Source: Bacteroidales bacterium
Lineage (GTDB): Bacteria; Bacteroidota; Bacteroidia; Bacteroidales; UBA932
Assembly: GCA_017554305.1 (NCBI GenBank)
Contig: JAFZIN010000028.1
Coordinates: 89,323 to 153,322, forward strand
Length of the DNA stretch: 64,000 nucleotides
Reading direction: 5' to 3'
A program made the translations under genes and the position numbers. Below, piece after piece: positions 25,084-33,841 of this stretch (positions are counted from its first letter, which is position 1; the number at the start of each line of letters is the position of its first letter). The notes beneath the pieces are model-generated. The model was not told where the DNA came from. It did no database searches and was given only the letters and a program-made list of their open reading frames with translations.

Positions 25084-26358
25084 TCAATCTATAAAGTCAA
25101 ATCCGGTGAACGGTCTCAGACACTCGGGAACTCTGATTCTGCCATCCTCCATCTGGTTGTCCTCCAAAATTGCAGCCAGAATTCTAGGCAGAGCCAAAGA
25201 ACTGCCGTTCAGAGTATGAGCAAGACGCATCTTGCCGTCATCATCCTTATATCTTAATTTCAGACGGTTAGCCTGGTATGTCTCAAAGTTGGAAACGGAA
25301 CTTACCTCCAGCCAGCGGCCCTGAGCCTGGCTGTAAACCTCAAAGTCGTAGGTGATTGCAGAGGTGAAACTCATATCGCCGCCGCAAAGACGGAGAATAC
25401 GGTAAGGAAGACCGAGTTCCAAAACCAAAGACTCCACGTGAGCTACCATTCCGTCCAGAGCCTTGTAAGACTCCTCAGGCAGAGAGAGTTGCACTATCTC
25501 AACCTTATCAAACTGATGCAGACGGTTCAATCCTCTCACATCCTTTCCGTAAGAGCCTGCCTCACGGCGGAAGCACTGAGTGTAGGCGGTCATCTTAATT
25601 GGGAAGTCCTTTTTATTGACAATGCAATCGCGATAAATATTGGTAACAGGTACCTCTGCGGTTGGAATCATATAGAATTTGTCCAGACCCACATAGTACA
25701 TCTGCTCACCCTTATCCGGCAGCTGACCGGTACCGAATGCGGAATCCTCATTTACAACCAGAGGCGGCTGAACCTCAAGGTATCCTGCCTTGGTGTTGCG
25801 GTCCAAAAAGTAAGAGATAAGCGCTCTCTGAATCTTGGCACCCTTACCCAGATAGACGGGGAAACCTGCTCCGGTAAGTTTTACTCCAAGGTCAAAATCT
25901 ATGATATCCAAATCTTTGGCAAGTTCCCAGTGAGGTTTTGCATTTGGAGGAAGAACGGCCCTGTGACCACCCTCCTTTACAACTACGTTATCCTCGGCTG
26001 TTTTGCCCAGCGGAACCTGGCTGCAAGGAAGGTTAGGAAGAAGTACCAGTTTGTCCAACTGCTCTTTTTGCAACTGATCCAGAGTCTGTTGCAGTTCTGC
26101 CGAACGGCTCTTGAGTTGAGCAACGCTCTTCTTTGCCTCCTCTGCCTCATCCTTTTTCCCCTCTTTCATAAGCATTCCAATACTCTTTGCAGTCTTGTTC
26201 TGCTCTGCAAGGTTGGAGTCCAACTCCGTCTGAACGGAGCGGCGGCTCTGATCCACTTTGAGGATATCCTCAACTATCTCTTTGGCATCAAAGTTCTTAA
26301 CTGCAAGGCGCTCAATCACAAACTGTGGATTCTCACGCAATAATTTCAGTTCTAGCAT
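25084..26358 (-). CDS. serS: Seryl-tRNA synthetase
   Basis: 424 aa, class II synthetase. The N-terminal part (about 1-105) is the long antiparallel coiled coil that grips tRNA-Ser. Motif 2 is present around CFRREAGSYGKDVRGLNRLHQFDKVEI, and motif 3 as LNGSSLALPRILAAILEDNQ near the C-terminus. ATP and Ser site residues such as PTAEVPVTN are also seen. It lies between rpmA and ruvC on the minus strand; a terminator-like hairpin separates it from rpmA. Confidence 0.96.
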   Translation of the reverse strand: MLELKLLRENPQFVIERLAVKNFDAKEIVEDILKVDQSRRSVQTELDSNLAEQNKTAKSIGMLMKEGKKDEAEEAKKSVAQLKSRSAELQQTLDQLQKEQLDKLVLLPNLPCSQVPLGKTAEDNVVVKEGGHRAVLPPNAKPHWELAKDLDIIDFDLGVKLTGAGFPVYLGKGAKIQRALISYFLDRNTKAGYLEVQPPLVVNEDSAFGTGQLPDKGEQMYYVGLDKFYMIPTAEVPVTNIYRDCIVNKKDFPIKMTAYTQCFRREAGSYGKDVRGLNRLHQFDKVEIVQLSLPEESYKALDGMVAHVESLVLELGLPYRILRLCGGDMSFTSAITYDFEVYSQAQGRWLEVSSVSNFETYQANRLKLRYKDDDGKMRLAHTLNGSSLALPRILAAILEDNQMEDGRIRVPECLRPFTGFDFID

Positions 26359-26381
26359 ATAGTAAATTGTTTAATTCAAAG

Positions 26382-26413
26382 TAAAAGGCGCCCCATGCAA
26401 GCAAAGGACGCCT
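26382..26413 (-). terminator. Rho-independent terminator between rpmA and serS
   Basis: On the minus strand AGGCGTCC (26413-26406) pairs with GGGCGCCT (26393-26386), an 8-bp stem with one T-G pair and a 12-nt loop, then TTTT. It would end or attenuate the rplU-rpmA transcript; serS starts 24 bp beyond. Confidence 0.65.
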
Positions 26414-26449
26414 CTCAAACTCAATAATTAACGTACCGGTCCCTTGAGA

Positions 26450-26719
26450 TTAGCTCTTTGCCTCTTCTTTAGGGAGTACCGATACATAGGACTTACCTTC
26501 AGCCTTAACCTTGAAGGTAACAATTCCATCCGTCAAAGCAAAAAGAGTATGGTCTTTACCCATGCCTACGTTCTTGCCCGGATAGTGAACGGTACCCCTC
26601 TGGCGAACCAGAATGTTACCGGCTTTGCACTCCTGGCCGCCAAAAATCTTGAGGCCAAGTCTTTTGCTCTGTGATTCACGGCCGTTCTTAGAACTACCTA
26701 CACCTTTTTTGTGTGCCAT
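26450..26719 (-). CDS. rpmA: 50S ribosomal protein L27
   Basis: 89 aa. The N-terminus [24 protein letters not shown] is the standard L27 start and carries no cleavable Firmicutes-type leader. [29 protein letters not shown] is the conserved core. The flexible N-terminus reaches toward the peptidyl transferase centre. Second gene of the rplU-rpmA pair, 11 bp after rplU. Confidence 0.97.
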   Translation of the reverse strand: MAHKKGVGSSKNGRESQSKRLGLKIFGGQECKAGNILVRQRGTVHYPGKNVGMGKDHTLFALTDGIVTFKVKAEGKSYVSVLPKEEAKS

Positions 26720-26730
26720 AACTTTTTACT

Positions 26731-27039
26731 TTAAGCTATTGATTCAATTTCCAGTCTGGTTAAATACTGACGGTGACCGTTCTTCTTGTCAAAACCCTTG
26801 TGGGCAATCTTCTTGAAAACGATAACCTTGTTTCCTTTCAGGTGCTCAAGTACCTTTGCCTTTACGGCTGCACCTGCAACATACGGAGTGCCGACTGTAA
26901 CCGCTCCGTCGTTGTCTGTCAACAGAACTTTATCAAAGGTAACGGTAGAACCTACCTCGTCTGAAAGACGATGAACATAGATTTTCTTACCGGCCTCTAC
27001 CTTAAACTGCTGACCTGCAATGTCTACAATTGCGTACAT
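26731..27039 (-). CDS. rplU: 50S ribosomal protein L21
   Basis: 102 aa. [25 protein letters not shown] is a typical L21 N-terminus, and the C-terminal [23 protein letters not shown] includes the signature GHRQ. It binds 23S rRNA close to L20 and pairs with L27 in a conserved operon. The operon has a complete minus-strand promoter at 27129-27159. Confidence 0.97.
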   Translation of the reverse strand: MYAIVDIAGQQFKVEAGKKIYVHRLSDEVGSTVTFDKVLLTDNDGAVTVGTPYVAGAAVKAKVLEHLKGNKVIVFKKIAHKGFDKKNGHRQYLTRLEIESIA

Positions 27040-27128
27040 ATTAGCAAAAACTTTTAAGTTTTGATAGCAAGCGGCCTGATTTACAGACTCTTATAAAAAG
27101 CTCCACTATCTTTTTCGTGTTAGGAGTG

Positions 27129-27159
27129 CAAAAGTAACGCATTTATTGAAAAATGCAAA
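27129..27159 (-). promoter_or_regulatory. Complete promoter for rplU-rpmA
   Basis: Read on the minus strand: TTTG at 27159-27156, exactly 19 bp, then TACTTTTG at 27136-27129. This matches the Bacteroidota consensus in full. It leaves a leader of about 85 nt before rplU, long enough for ribosomal-protein feedback control, though I saw no clear L21 leader structure. Confidence 0.75.
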
Positions 27160-27176
27160 ATTTTTCAGTAAATTTG
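27146..27176 (+). promoter_or_regulatory. Divergent promoter for the AAA ATPase gene
   Basis: TAAATTTG at 27169-27176 (exact TAnnTTTG) with TTG at 27146-27148 about 20 bp upstream. Its -33 region lies within the -33/spacer region of the opposite rplU promoter. Because this box is downstream of the ATG at 27153, the gene start must be the later ATG at 27198 if the promoter is real. Confidence 0.55.
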
Positions 27177-27197
27177 CTAGCCAATGCCCCAAATTGT

Positions 27198-28304
27198 ATG
27201 GATTCAATATCTCCATTTGAGTTCAACAACATAGTGACGGGGGATCAGTTCATAGGGCGTGAGAAGGAAGTCTCACGCCTAAAGGATTTGATTTCCAGGC
27301 ACAAAAGTGTTGTAATCTACGGTCCGCCCAAGATAGGCAAGAGATCTTTGGTCTTCAACGCCCTCTCCCAGATGGACCTTAGAGGGGAGAATATTGCAAT
27401 TTGTGATATAGATATCTTCAATATCAGGCATATAGACAAGCTTCTGAAGCGTCTGGCCAAGCACGTCACCAACACACTTTTTGAGACGGAGGAGGAGAAA
27501 AACCGAGCCGTATCTACCTATTTAAAGGGTATTCCTCTCACGATGGATACCCGCAATGACCTTTCAGACAGGCAGATAAAAACGCTGCTCAACTACCCTC
27601 AGGCTGCCGCACAGCTTAAAAAGGTGCACCTGTACATCTACTTCCAGCAGTTCCAGGATCTTCTGCTCTTTGACAAGCCAAAGAAGGTCCTCTCCCTTTT
27701 GGAGACCGCCTTTTCCGAGTCCAAACAGGTCTCCTGCATAATTGTGGGAGACAAGCGCAACGCCATGGATTCCATTTTCAACCAGATGAACTTCTTCCGA
27801 AACCTGGTGACGGAGATACCTTTAAAGCCTGTAAACAAGAAGGTCTTTGCAGAGTACATCTGCAACCGCTTCATTCAGAACGGCAAAAAGGCCTCTGCAA
27901 AAGAGGCTTCCACCATTTACGAGGCGGTGGGAGGAGACCCGTGGTATGTTCAGCATCTTGCGGAGATCTGCTATCTGATGACAAAAGAGGAACTTACGCC
28001 GGAGATTGTAAACGAGGGCATCTCCCACCTGCTCAACATTCATGATTACGAGCTTCACAATACCATATATGATTTGAGCACTCACCAGCTGCAACTGATT
28101 AGGGCAATTCTCAACGGTGAGAGAAAGTTCAGTAAGACAGAGGTTTTGGAGAAATATCACCTCAACTCCTCCGCCAACGTGAACAGGCTCAAGGAGGCTC
28201 TTACAAAGAAGGAGATAGTGACATTCGTCTCAAAAAATACAATAGAGTTTAACGATACCCTGCTCAAACTCTGGTTTGAGAACTACTTCTTTAACGATGA
28301 TTAA
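27198..28304 (+). CDS. ATP-binding protein, archaeal-type AAA+ ATPase (PF01637-like)
   Basis: 368 aa from the ATG at 27198 (MDSISPFEFNN); a Met 15 codons upstream precedes the likely promoter. Features: FIGREKEVSRLKDLI, Walker A YGPPKIGKRS (about 47-56), a Walker-B/sensor region around ENIAICDIDIF and QVSCIIVGDKR, and a winged-helix-like C-terminus (LIRAILNGERKFSKTEVLEKYHLNSSANVNRLKEALTKKEIV). STAND-like ATPases of this type are abundant in Bacteroidota and their role is mostly unknown. It is followed after 9 bp by the sirtuin gene, so they are co-transcribed. Confidence 0.8.
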   Translation: MDSISPFEFNNIVTGDQFIGREKEVSRLKDLISRHKSVVIYGPPKIGKRSLVFNALSQMDLRGENIAICDIDIFNIRHIDKLLKRLAKHVTNTLFETEEEKNRAVSTYLKGIPLTMDTRNDLSDRQIKTLLNYPQAAAQLKKVHLYIYFQQFQDLLLFDKPKKVLSLLETAFSESKQVSCIIVGDKRNAMDSIFNQMNFFRNLVTEIPLKPVNKKVFAEYICNRFIQNGKKASAKEASTIYEAVGGDPWYVQHLAEICYLMTKEELTPEIVNEGISHLLNIHDYELHNTIYDLSTHQLQLIRAILNGERKFSKTEVLEKYHLNSSANVNRLKEALTKKEIVTFVSKNTIEFNDTLLKLWFENYFFNDD

Positions 28305-28313
28305 CAAATAATT

Positions 28314-29009
28314 ATGGCTGAGAGAAAGAAAATAGCGGTATTAAGCGGTGCGGGTATCAGCGCGGAGAGCGGAATATCCACCTTCAGAGACAGCAACGGC
28401 CTCTGGGAGAACTACAAGGTGGAGGATGTAGCTACTGCGGACAGCTGGTACTGTTACGGCCGTAAGGAGTTGATGCTCAACTTCTACAATGCAAGAAGAA
28501 GAGACCTTAAGACTAAAGAGCCTAACCTTGCCCACAAGATTGTAGCGGAACTGGAAAAGTGGTACGACGTTACCGTTGCAACTCAGAACATAGACAACCT
28601 TCACGAGAGAGGTGGCAGCACCAACATCATCCATCTGCACGGTGAACTGACCAAGGCAAGGGGGGAAAATTCAGACTATTACAACACTATCGAGATAGGA
28701 TATAATGATATTCACCTGGGGGATAAGAGCCCGCGGGGAGAGCAGTTGCGCCCTCACATTGTTTGGTTCGGGGAGCAGGTGCCGGAGTTGGAGAGAGCGG
28801 CCAGAGCGGTTCAGCAGGCTGATATTATGATAGTTGTGGGGACCTCTCTTGCAGTATATCCGGCGGCGGGGCTGTTGGGTTACGCCAAGAGCAGTGCGGA
28901 GATTTACCTTGTAGACCCGGCAGATGTTCAGACACATTACAGATGTGAGCATATAAAAGAGAAGGCTACCGTGGGTATGCAGAAACTTTTGGAAAGACTT
29001 AAAGGATAA
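28314..29009 (+). CDS. cobB: NAD-dependent protein deacylase, sirtuin family
   Basis: 231 aa. NAD-binding motif GAGISAESGISTFRD (12-26), TQNIDNLHE (90-98) and the catalytic His H109 in HLHGE are intact; the second Rossmann part has VGTSLAVYPAAGL. The zinc-binding Cys4 seen in most sirtuins is absent: the segment between HLHGE and LRPHIVWFGE has no cysteine. Small zinc-less sirtuins of this type are known in Bacteroidota. They remove acyl groups from lysines using NAD. Gene lies 9 bp after the AAA ATPase. Confidence 0.9.
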   Translation: MAERKKIAVLSGAGISAESGISTFRDSNGLWENYKVEDVATADSWYCYGRKELMLNFYNARRRDLKTKEPNLAHKIVAELEKWYDVTVATQNIDNLHERGGSTNIIHLHGELTKARGENSDYYNTIEIGYNDIHLGDKSPRGEQLRPHIVWFGEQVPELERAARAVQQADIMIVVGTSLAVYPAAGLLGYAKSSAEIYLVDPADVQTHYRCEHIKEKATVGMQKLLERLKG

Positions 29010-29035
29010 CAAATTCAAATATATACACACACATT

Positions 29036-31540
29036 ATGAGATTCAAAGCATTACTTCTATCAATTATGGCCACCGCCTTCCTGGCAGCGGGCTGTACTGA
29101 AGAGGACGACATCCAAATGCCTTATATGGATGTAAACTTGGCAAATCTCCAGTTAGATTTTGGCGAGGCTGCCTCTTCACAGACTTTCACAATTACCGCA
29201 AACAGGTCTTGGAAAGTCACTTGCAACGAAACTTGGATTTCTGTTGAGCCGACAAGCGGAAGCGCTTCTGACGAGCCTCAGACAATTAAAGTTTCAGTTT
29301 TGGGCAATGACCTTTTCAACAGAACTGCAAGCGTAAAGGTCTCTATGGATTATGATTACAGAACCGTAACCGTTAACCAGAAGGGTGAATGGGGAAATCC
29401 TGAGGACCTTATTGTTTACAAGAACAACTTTGACGCAGAGGCTGCAACTCAGACCTACGGAACAGGCGGAAAGAGCTGGCCTTACACAGACCAGTCCGAC
29501 TGCTGGAAGAACGCAACCGGTTCCGCAAAGAATGTTGTTTATACAATCAGCGGCGTTACAGTACGTAACAACAGTAACTCCAACGGAAACTACTCTGATT
29601 ATGAGGGTAGCGGAACCAACAACCTCTTCTTTGGTCAGAAGGCAGGTTTCAAGGTAGACAACATTGACGTAGTTGGCAGAGACTTTACACTCACATTCGG
29701 TAGTGAGAAATATCTTGCACAGGGCTCATCCGTATTTGACCCTGCAGAGTTCCACGTATGGTTGGGACCGGATCCTCAGCACATGATTGAACTTGCATAT
29801 ACCTTCCCTAACGGATTCAAGGATGGAAGATGGGATCTTGCAACCGCCTCATTCACCGTACCTGAGGGAACTACCAAACTCTGCGTTTACTTTAAGCCTG
29901 ACGTTGCCAGCGCCTACAGATTGGACGATGTAAACCTCAGCCGCTCAATAACTGCAGGAACTCCGGTAGACTTTACAAACGGTGTAGATCCGGATGTTGA
30001 TCCTGTAATTGGAACTGTAATGTACTACAACAACTTTGATAAGGAGACCGCTACACAGACCTACGGTTCAAAGGGTAACAGCTGGCCTTACACAGACCAG
30101 TCTGACTGCTGGAGAAACGAGACCGGTGAGGGCGCAGCCAACGTTGCATACTACAACGCAGGAATAAGCGTAAGAGCAAACAGCGCATCTGACGGTTCAT
30201 ACTCAGACTATGCGGGTTCAGGTGCTAACAACCTCTTCTTTGCAAATAATAATAGATTCAAGATTAAGAAGATACAGACCAAGAGCGAGTACCAGAACTA
30301 TAGAATTTCATTCGGTGCGGAGAAGTATCTCTCTTCAGGTTCTTCCGTATTTGACCCTAAGGAATTCCACGTATATGTTGGAAAGGATACACTTCTTTGG
30401 ACAGAACTTTCATACACATTTGCAGGCGGAGAGTACAAGACGGGAAGATGGGATGAGGCTTCAGTTACCATCACCATCCCTGCCGGAGTTTCAGAACTCT
30501 TCTTCTGGATTACCGCAGACGTTGCAAGTGCCTACAGATTAGATGACTTCAAGGTTACCGTATCTGAGGAGGCAGGCACAGCTATTGACTTCTCACAGGG
30601 TAAGAAACTGGATCCGGATGATCCTACTCCTGGCGGAGACGAATTCAAGTATAAGAAGGTAACCACAGTTACTTCCGGTAAGTCTTATCTTATTGTAGCT
30701 AAGGATGCTTCAGGCTCTCTCTATGCAGCCGCTCCAATCCCTGCAAACAAGACTTATGGCTACCCTGGGAAGGTAGACGTTACAGAAGATAACGGTGTCA
30801 TCACCCTCACTTCAGATGAGAACGAATTCCTGATTGAGGCAGCTACAGGTTCTACCACCACTTATACATTGAAGCAGAAAGATGGCAGATACCACTATCA
30901 GACAGGAACTTACAACTCTATGAACGTTGCATCGGAGGTATCTACAGGCCAATACTGGACAATCACTCCGCAGAATGACGGCACATTTGAGATTAAGAAC
31001 ACCTCAGTTAACAAGTGGTGGCAGTATTCAACCGGCCACTCATCCTGGGGTTCATACGCATCCGCTCAGAGCGACGGCATTCTGCCATATCTCTATGAGA
31101 GACAGACAAGTGGCGGCGGCGGTGGAACAACCGGCACAGTGGAGTGGGCTATAGGTTCAGGTAACCAGACTTGGGCAGCAGAGACAGACGCAACTTACGG
31201 TGCCGGCTTCTCTGCTTCAGATAACGACATTAAAGTTGGCTACTACAAGCATACCGGTTCAAGTGCAGCTGTGACTGCAAATTCAGACCACATAAGGGTT
31301 TACAAGAACTCAGTACTTGTTATCACCCCAACCGGCGGAAAGAAGGTTAAGAAAGTTGAGATTGAGACAACAGGCACAGGCTACACTTCCAATATGGCTA
31401 TTCTTGCACCGGGCAGCGGCAACGCTACAGCCAGCGGTACCACAATTACCTGGGAGGGAACAACAGCCGTAACTCCTTTTGTAGCACACGCTACGGGTGG
31501 TCAGGTAAGAGTAAAGACATTAAAAGTAACACTGGAATAA
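29036..31540 (+). CDS. Surface lipoprotein with BACON domain and duplicated module
   Basis: 834 aa. Lipobox FLAAGC, lipidated Cys at residue 20. A BACON domain follows (about 32-115; FTITANRSWKVTCNETWISVEPTSG). Then two copies of an approx. 190-residue module (about 122-313 and 325-510) that share TQTYG, SWPYTDQSDCW, NNLFF, SVFDPxEFHV and DVASAYRLDD; these resemble choice-of-anchor/jelly-roll adhesion modules. A beta-trefoil-like stretch (about 540-690) and a C-terminal domain with GSGNQTW (about 700-834) complete it. No catalytic motif was found. It is the first gene of the run that carries two nucleases and a TonB receptor; binding of a polymer at the cell surface is the likely role. Confidence 0.75.
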   Translation: MRFKALLLSIMATAFLAAGCTEEDDIQMPYMDVNLANLQLDFGEAASSQTFTITANRSWKVTCNETWISVEPTSGSASDEPQTIKVSVLGNDLFNRTASVKVSMDYDYRTVTVNQKGEWGNPEDLIVYKNNFDAEAATQTYGTGGKSWPYTDQSDCWKNATGSAKNVVYTISGVTVRNNSNSNGNYSDYEGSGTNNLFFGQKAGFKVDNIDVVGRDFTLTFGSEKYLAQGSSVFDPAEFHVWLGPDPQHMIELAYTFPNGFKDGRWDLATASFTVPEGTTKLCVYFKPDVASAYRLDDVNLSRSITAGTPVDFTNGVDPDVDPVIGTVMYYNNFDKETATQTYGSKGNSWPYTDQSDCWRNETGEGAANVAYYNAGISVRANSASDGSYSDYAGSGANNLFFANNNRFKIKKIQTKSEYQNYRISFGAEKYLSSGSSVFDPKEFHVYVGKDTLLWTELSYTFAGGEYKTGRWDEASVTITIPAGVSELFFWITADVASAYRLDDFKVTVSEEAGTAIDFSQGKKLDPDDPTPGGDEFKYKKVTTVTSGKSYLIVAKDASGSLYAAAPIPANKTYGYPGKVDVTEDNGVITLTSDENEFLIEAATGSTTTYTLKQKDGRYHYQTGTYNSMNVASEVSTGQYWTITPQNDGTFEIKNTSVNKWWQYSTGHSSWGSYASAQSDGILPYLYERQTSGGGGGTTGTVEWAIGSGNQTWAAETDATYGAGFSASDNDIKVGYYKHTGSSAAVTANSDHIRVYKNSVLVITPTGGKKVKKVEIETTGTGYTSNMAILAPGSGNATASGTTITWEGTTAVTPFVAHATGGQVRVKTLKVTLE

Positions 31541-31541
31541 G

Positions 31542-32738
31542 GTGAAACAGATAAGATACATACTGCTGTTTACGGCCCTGGCAACTATGATGTTGCTGGC
31601 GGCCGCCTGCGGCGGTGGCGGAGGAGGAAAAGGTAGCACGCCCACTCCAACCCCGGGTCCCGAACCTACAACTCCTGCCTCTGTAACCTTCAAACAGGCT
31701 AGCGTTGAGGCGGCTAAGGGAAGCCAGTTCATTGTCATTACGGCAAGCGGAGCCTGGACCCTTACCTCTTCTCAGAGTTGGCTCAAGGTGAGTCAGAGTT
31801 CCGGAAGCGGCAACAGTTCAACGGTTTCCGTCTCATACGAGGCGAACACCTCCAACGATGCCCGCACCGCGACACTTACCTTAACCAGCTCAGGCTCAAC
31901 TGCTACGGCAACTCTCACTCAGAAGGGAGCCGGCCCGTCAACCACAACGGTTACTTCACCGGGGTGGCTGGAACTGCCAGACCTTAAACTGGTAAGCGGA
32001 CATAAGTTTGTCTATCACCAGTTTGCATCTGCAGGCAAGACGGGCAGAAGTTTCTCTTTTGACTGGAGTCCTACTGATTTGGTTGCCATGTGGGTGGCAT
32101 ATCCGCTCAACAACTCCCTTAAGGGAAGCGGCAACAGATCAGACGCCTGGGGCTATGACCCGGATATTGTAACCGCAGACCAGCCTACCCTCTTCTCAGC
32201 ATACAAGGGGACAGGCAGTTACAGTTACGACAGAGGTCACCAGCTTCCTAGTGCAGACCGCCTCAGTTATCAGGACAATGTGATGACCTTCTACTTCACC
32301 AATATGACTCCTCAGCTAAATGCCTTTAACGGAGGTATTTGGGCCAATGCGGAGACTCTGGTGAGAAACTGGGCTTCCAAGTGTGACACTCTCTACGTTA
32401 TTACGGGATGTGTTGTGAAGGGAAGTTCTCAGAAGGCCTACGACAATAACAATAAGGCTGTTACCGTTCCGGTAGCTTACTGGAAAGCGGTTCTCAGATA
32501 CAGCAACGGAAGCACTCTGGGATACAACGGTTATATGGGATTGGCTATGTACTTTGAGCACAAGGCTTACAGTCAGGCCTCCATCACCAGTTCATCTACA
32601 TCCATCGTGATGAGTATAGACGCCTTGGAGGCAAAGATTGGCATAGACCTCTTCCCCAACCTTGCTGCAAAAGTGGGCCAGAGTGTTTCAGATCAGGTTG
32701 AGGCTGAGGACCCTACAAAGAATTCTTACTGGTGGTAA
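31542..32738 (+). CDS. DNA/RNA non-specific endonuclease (NUC1) lipoprotein with BACON domain
   Basis: 398 aa with a GTG start 1 bp after the preceding stop. Lipobox LAAAC with Cys at residue 23, then a Gly and Thr-Pro linker. A BACON domain lies at about 45-128. The catalytic domain (about 140-390) carries DRGHQLPSADR with catalytic His at residue 233, then TNMTPQLNAFNGGIW, which carries the metal-binding Asn of the beta-beta-alpha-metal nucleases (NucA/EndoG family), and VYVITG-like strands. Such enzymes cut DNA and RNA without sequence preference. As a lipoprotein it should act at the cell surface or in the periplasm. Confidence 0.9.
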   Translation: MKQIRYILLFTALATMMLLAAACGGGGGGKGSTPTPTPGPEPTTPASVTFKQASVEAAKGSQFIVITASGAWTLTSSQSWLKVSQSSGSGNSSTVSVSYEANTSNDARTATLTLTSSGSTATATLTQKGAGPSTTTVTSPGWLELPDLKLVSGHKFVYHQFASAGKTGRSFSFDWSPTDLVAMWVAYPLNNSLKGSGNRSDAWGYDPDIVTADQPTLFSAYKGTGSYSYDRGHQLPSADRLSYQDNVMTFYFTNMTPQLNAFNGGIWANAETLVRNWASKCDTLYVITGCVVKGSSQKAYDNNNKAVTVPVAYWKAVLRYSNGSTLGYNGYMGLAMYFEHKAYSQASITSSSTSIVMSIDALEAKIGIDLFPNLAAKVGQSVSDQVEAEDPTKNSYWW

Positions 32739-32741
32739 ACA

Positions 32742-33830
32742 ATGAGACCTATGAAGAAAAGCATTACATACAAAATAATAATCCTGGCTGCACTGCTGCT
32801 CTTTGTCTTCCTCAAACCGGGGATGTCTCAGAAGAGTAAGAGCTATGTCATTGGATTTTACAATGTAGAGAACCTCTTTGATACGTTTCACGATATTGGC
32901 AAAGGAGACTTTGAATATCTGCCGGACGGTGCAAACGAGTGGACTGCTGCCAAATACAACAAGAAGCTCCACAATATGGCAACCGTCATCAGAGATATGA
33001 AGGAGGACAACAAAGCATGGCACGCCGTGTTGGGACTGAGTGAGGTTGAGAACCGCCACGTTTTGGAAGACCTTGTAAGTCAGCCGGAAATTGCGGATGC
33101 CAACTATCAGATAGTCCACTTTGAGGGACCGGATTACAGAGGTGTAGACGTTGCTCTGCTCTACGACCCTACCAAGTTCCAACTGCTGGAGGAGGATGCA
33201 ATTCCTTACAACTTTGACAGCAAGAGGATTACTTTTACGGACACCGTGGATATGAAGAAATTTCTTACCAGAGATATTCTTATGGCCCGCGGTATGTTGG
33301 GAGGAGAGATGTTCGCTTTCTATGTGGCTCACCTTCCGTCCAGAGCAAAGACGGACGAGAGGAGATGCCGCGGTGCGGAAATCATTCACGATCATGCCGT
33401 TGAACTGATGAAGGAGTTCCCGGGTATTAAGATAGTTGTGATGGGAGATATGAACGACAACCCTACGGACAGAAGTATGACCAAATTCCTTCACGGAAGA
33501 GAGAAGATAGATGAGTTGAAAGATGACGACTTCTTCAACCCATTCATCGCTATGTATAAAAACGGCTATGGTTCACTGGCTTACAGAGGTGCCTGGAATA
33601 TCTTTGATATCATTATGGTAAACAAGAACCTGGCTCAGGCAAAAGAGGGCACTCTGAAGATTGTACCTATCGTGAAGAAAAAATATTACGGAAGAGTTTT
33701 CCACAAACCTTATATGGAGGTGCAGGAGGGACAGTATAAAGGTACGCCTTTCAGGACATTCCAAGGCGGCGCTTTCATAGGAGGTTATAGCGATCACTTC
33801 CCTACTTACATAGTTGTAACAAATAAATAA
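32742..33830 (+). CDS. Secreted endonuclease/exonuclease/phosphatase family protein
   Basis: 362 aa (start could also be the Met three codons in, 32751). A signal peptide covers about 4-30. The EEP fold is shown by FYNVENLFDT (about 39-48), LSEVENRHVL with the metal-binding Glu (about 98-107), VAHLPSRAKTDE (about 195-206), VMGDMNDNPTD (about 233-243) and the final SDHFPTYIV with the catalytic His. The family cuts phosphodiesters in DNA, RNA, or lipids. It lies 3 bp after the NUC1 lipoprotein gene, which supports joint work on nucleic acid. Confidence 0.87.
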   Translation: MRPMKKSITYKIIILAALLLFVFLKPGMSQKSKSYVIGFYNVENLFDTFHDIGKGDFEYLPDGANEWTAAKYNKKLHNMATVIRDMKEDNKAWHAVLGLSEVENRHVLEDLVSQPEIADANYQIVHFEGPDYRGVDVALLYDPTKFQLLEEDAIPYNFDSKRITFTDTVDMKKFLTRDILMARGMLGGEMFAFYVAHLPSRAKTDERRCRGAEIIHDHAVELMKEFPGIKIVVMGDMNDNPTDRSMTKFLHGREKIDELKDDDFFNPFIAMYKNGYGSLAYRGAWNIFDIIMVNKNLAQAKEGTLKIVPIVKKKYYGRVFHKPYMEVQEGQYKGTPFRTFQGGAFIGGYSDHFPTYIVVTNK

Positions 33831-33841
33831 ATGATAATAAT

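Noticed and set aside
27198-29009. SIR2-HerA type defence pair
   Set aside because: The ATPase is of the archaeal AAA type and not a HerA/FtsK helicase, and the sirtuin is a single-domain deacylase. The call could not be supported and was left as a low-interest pair.
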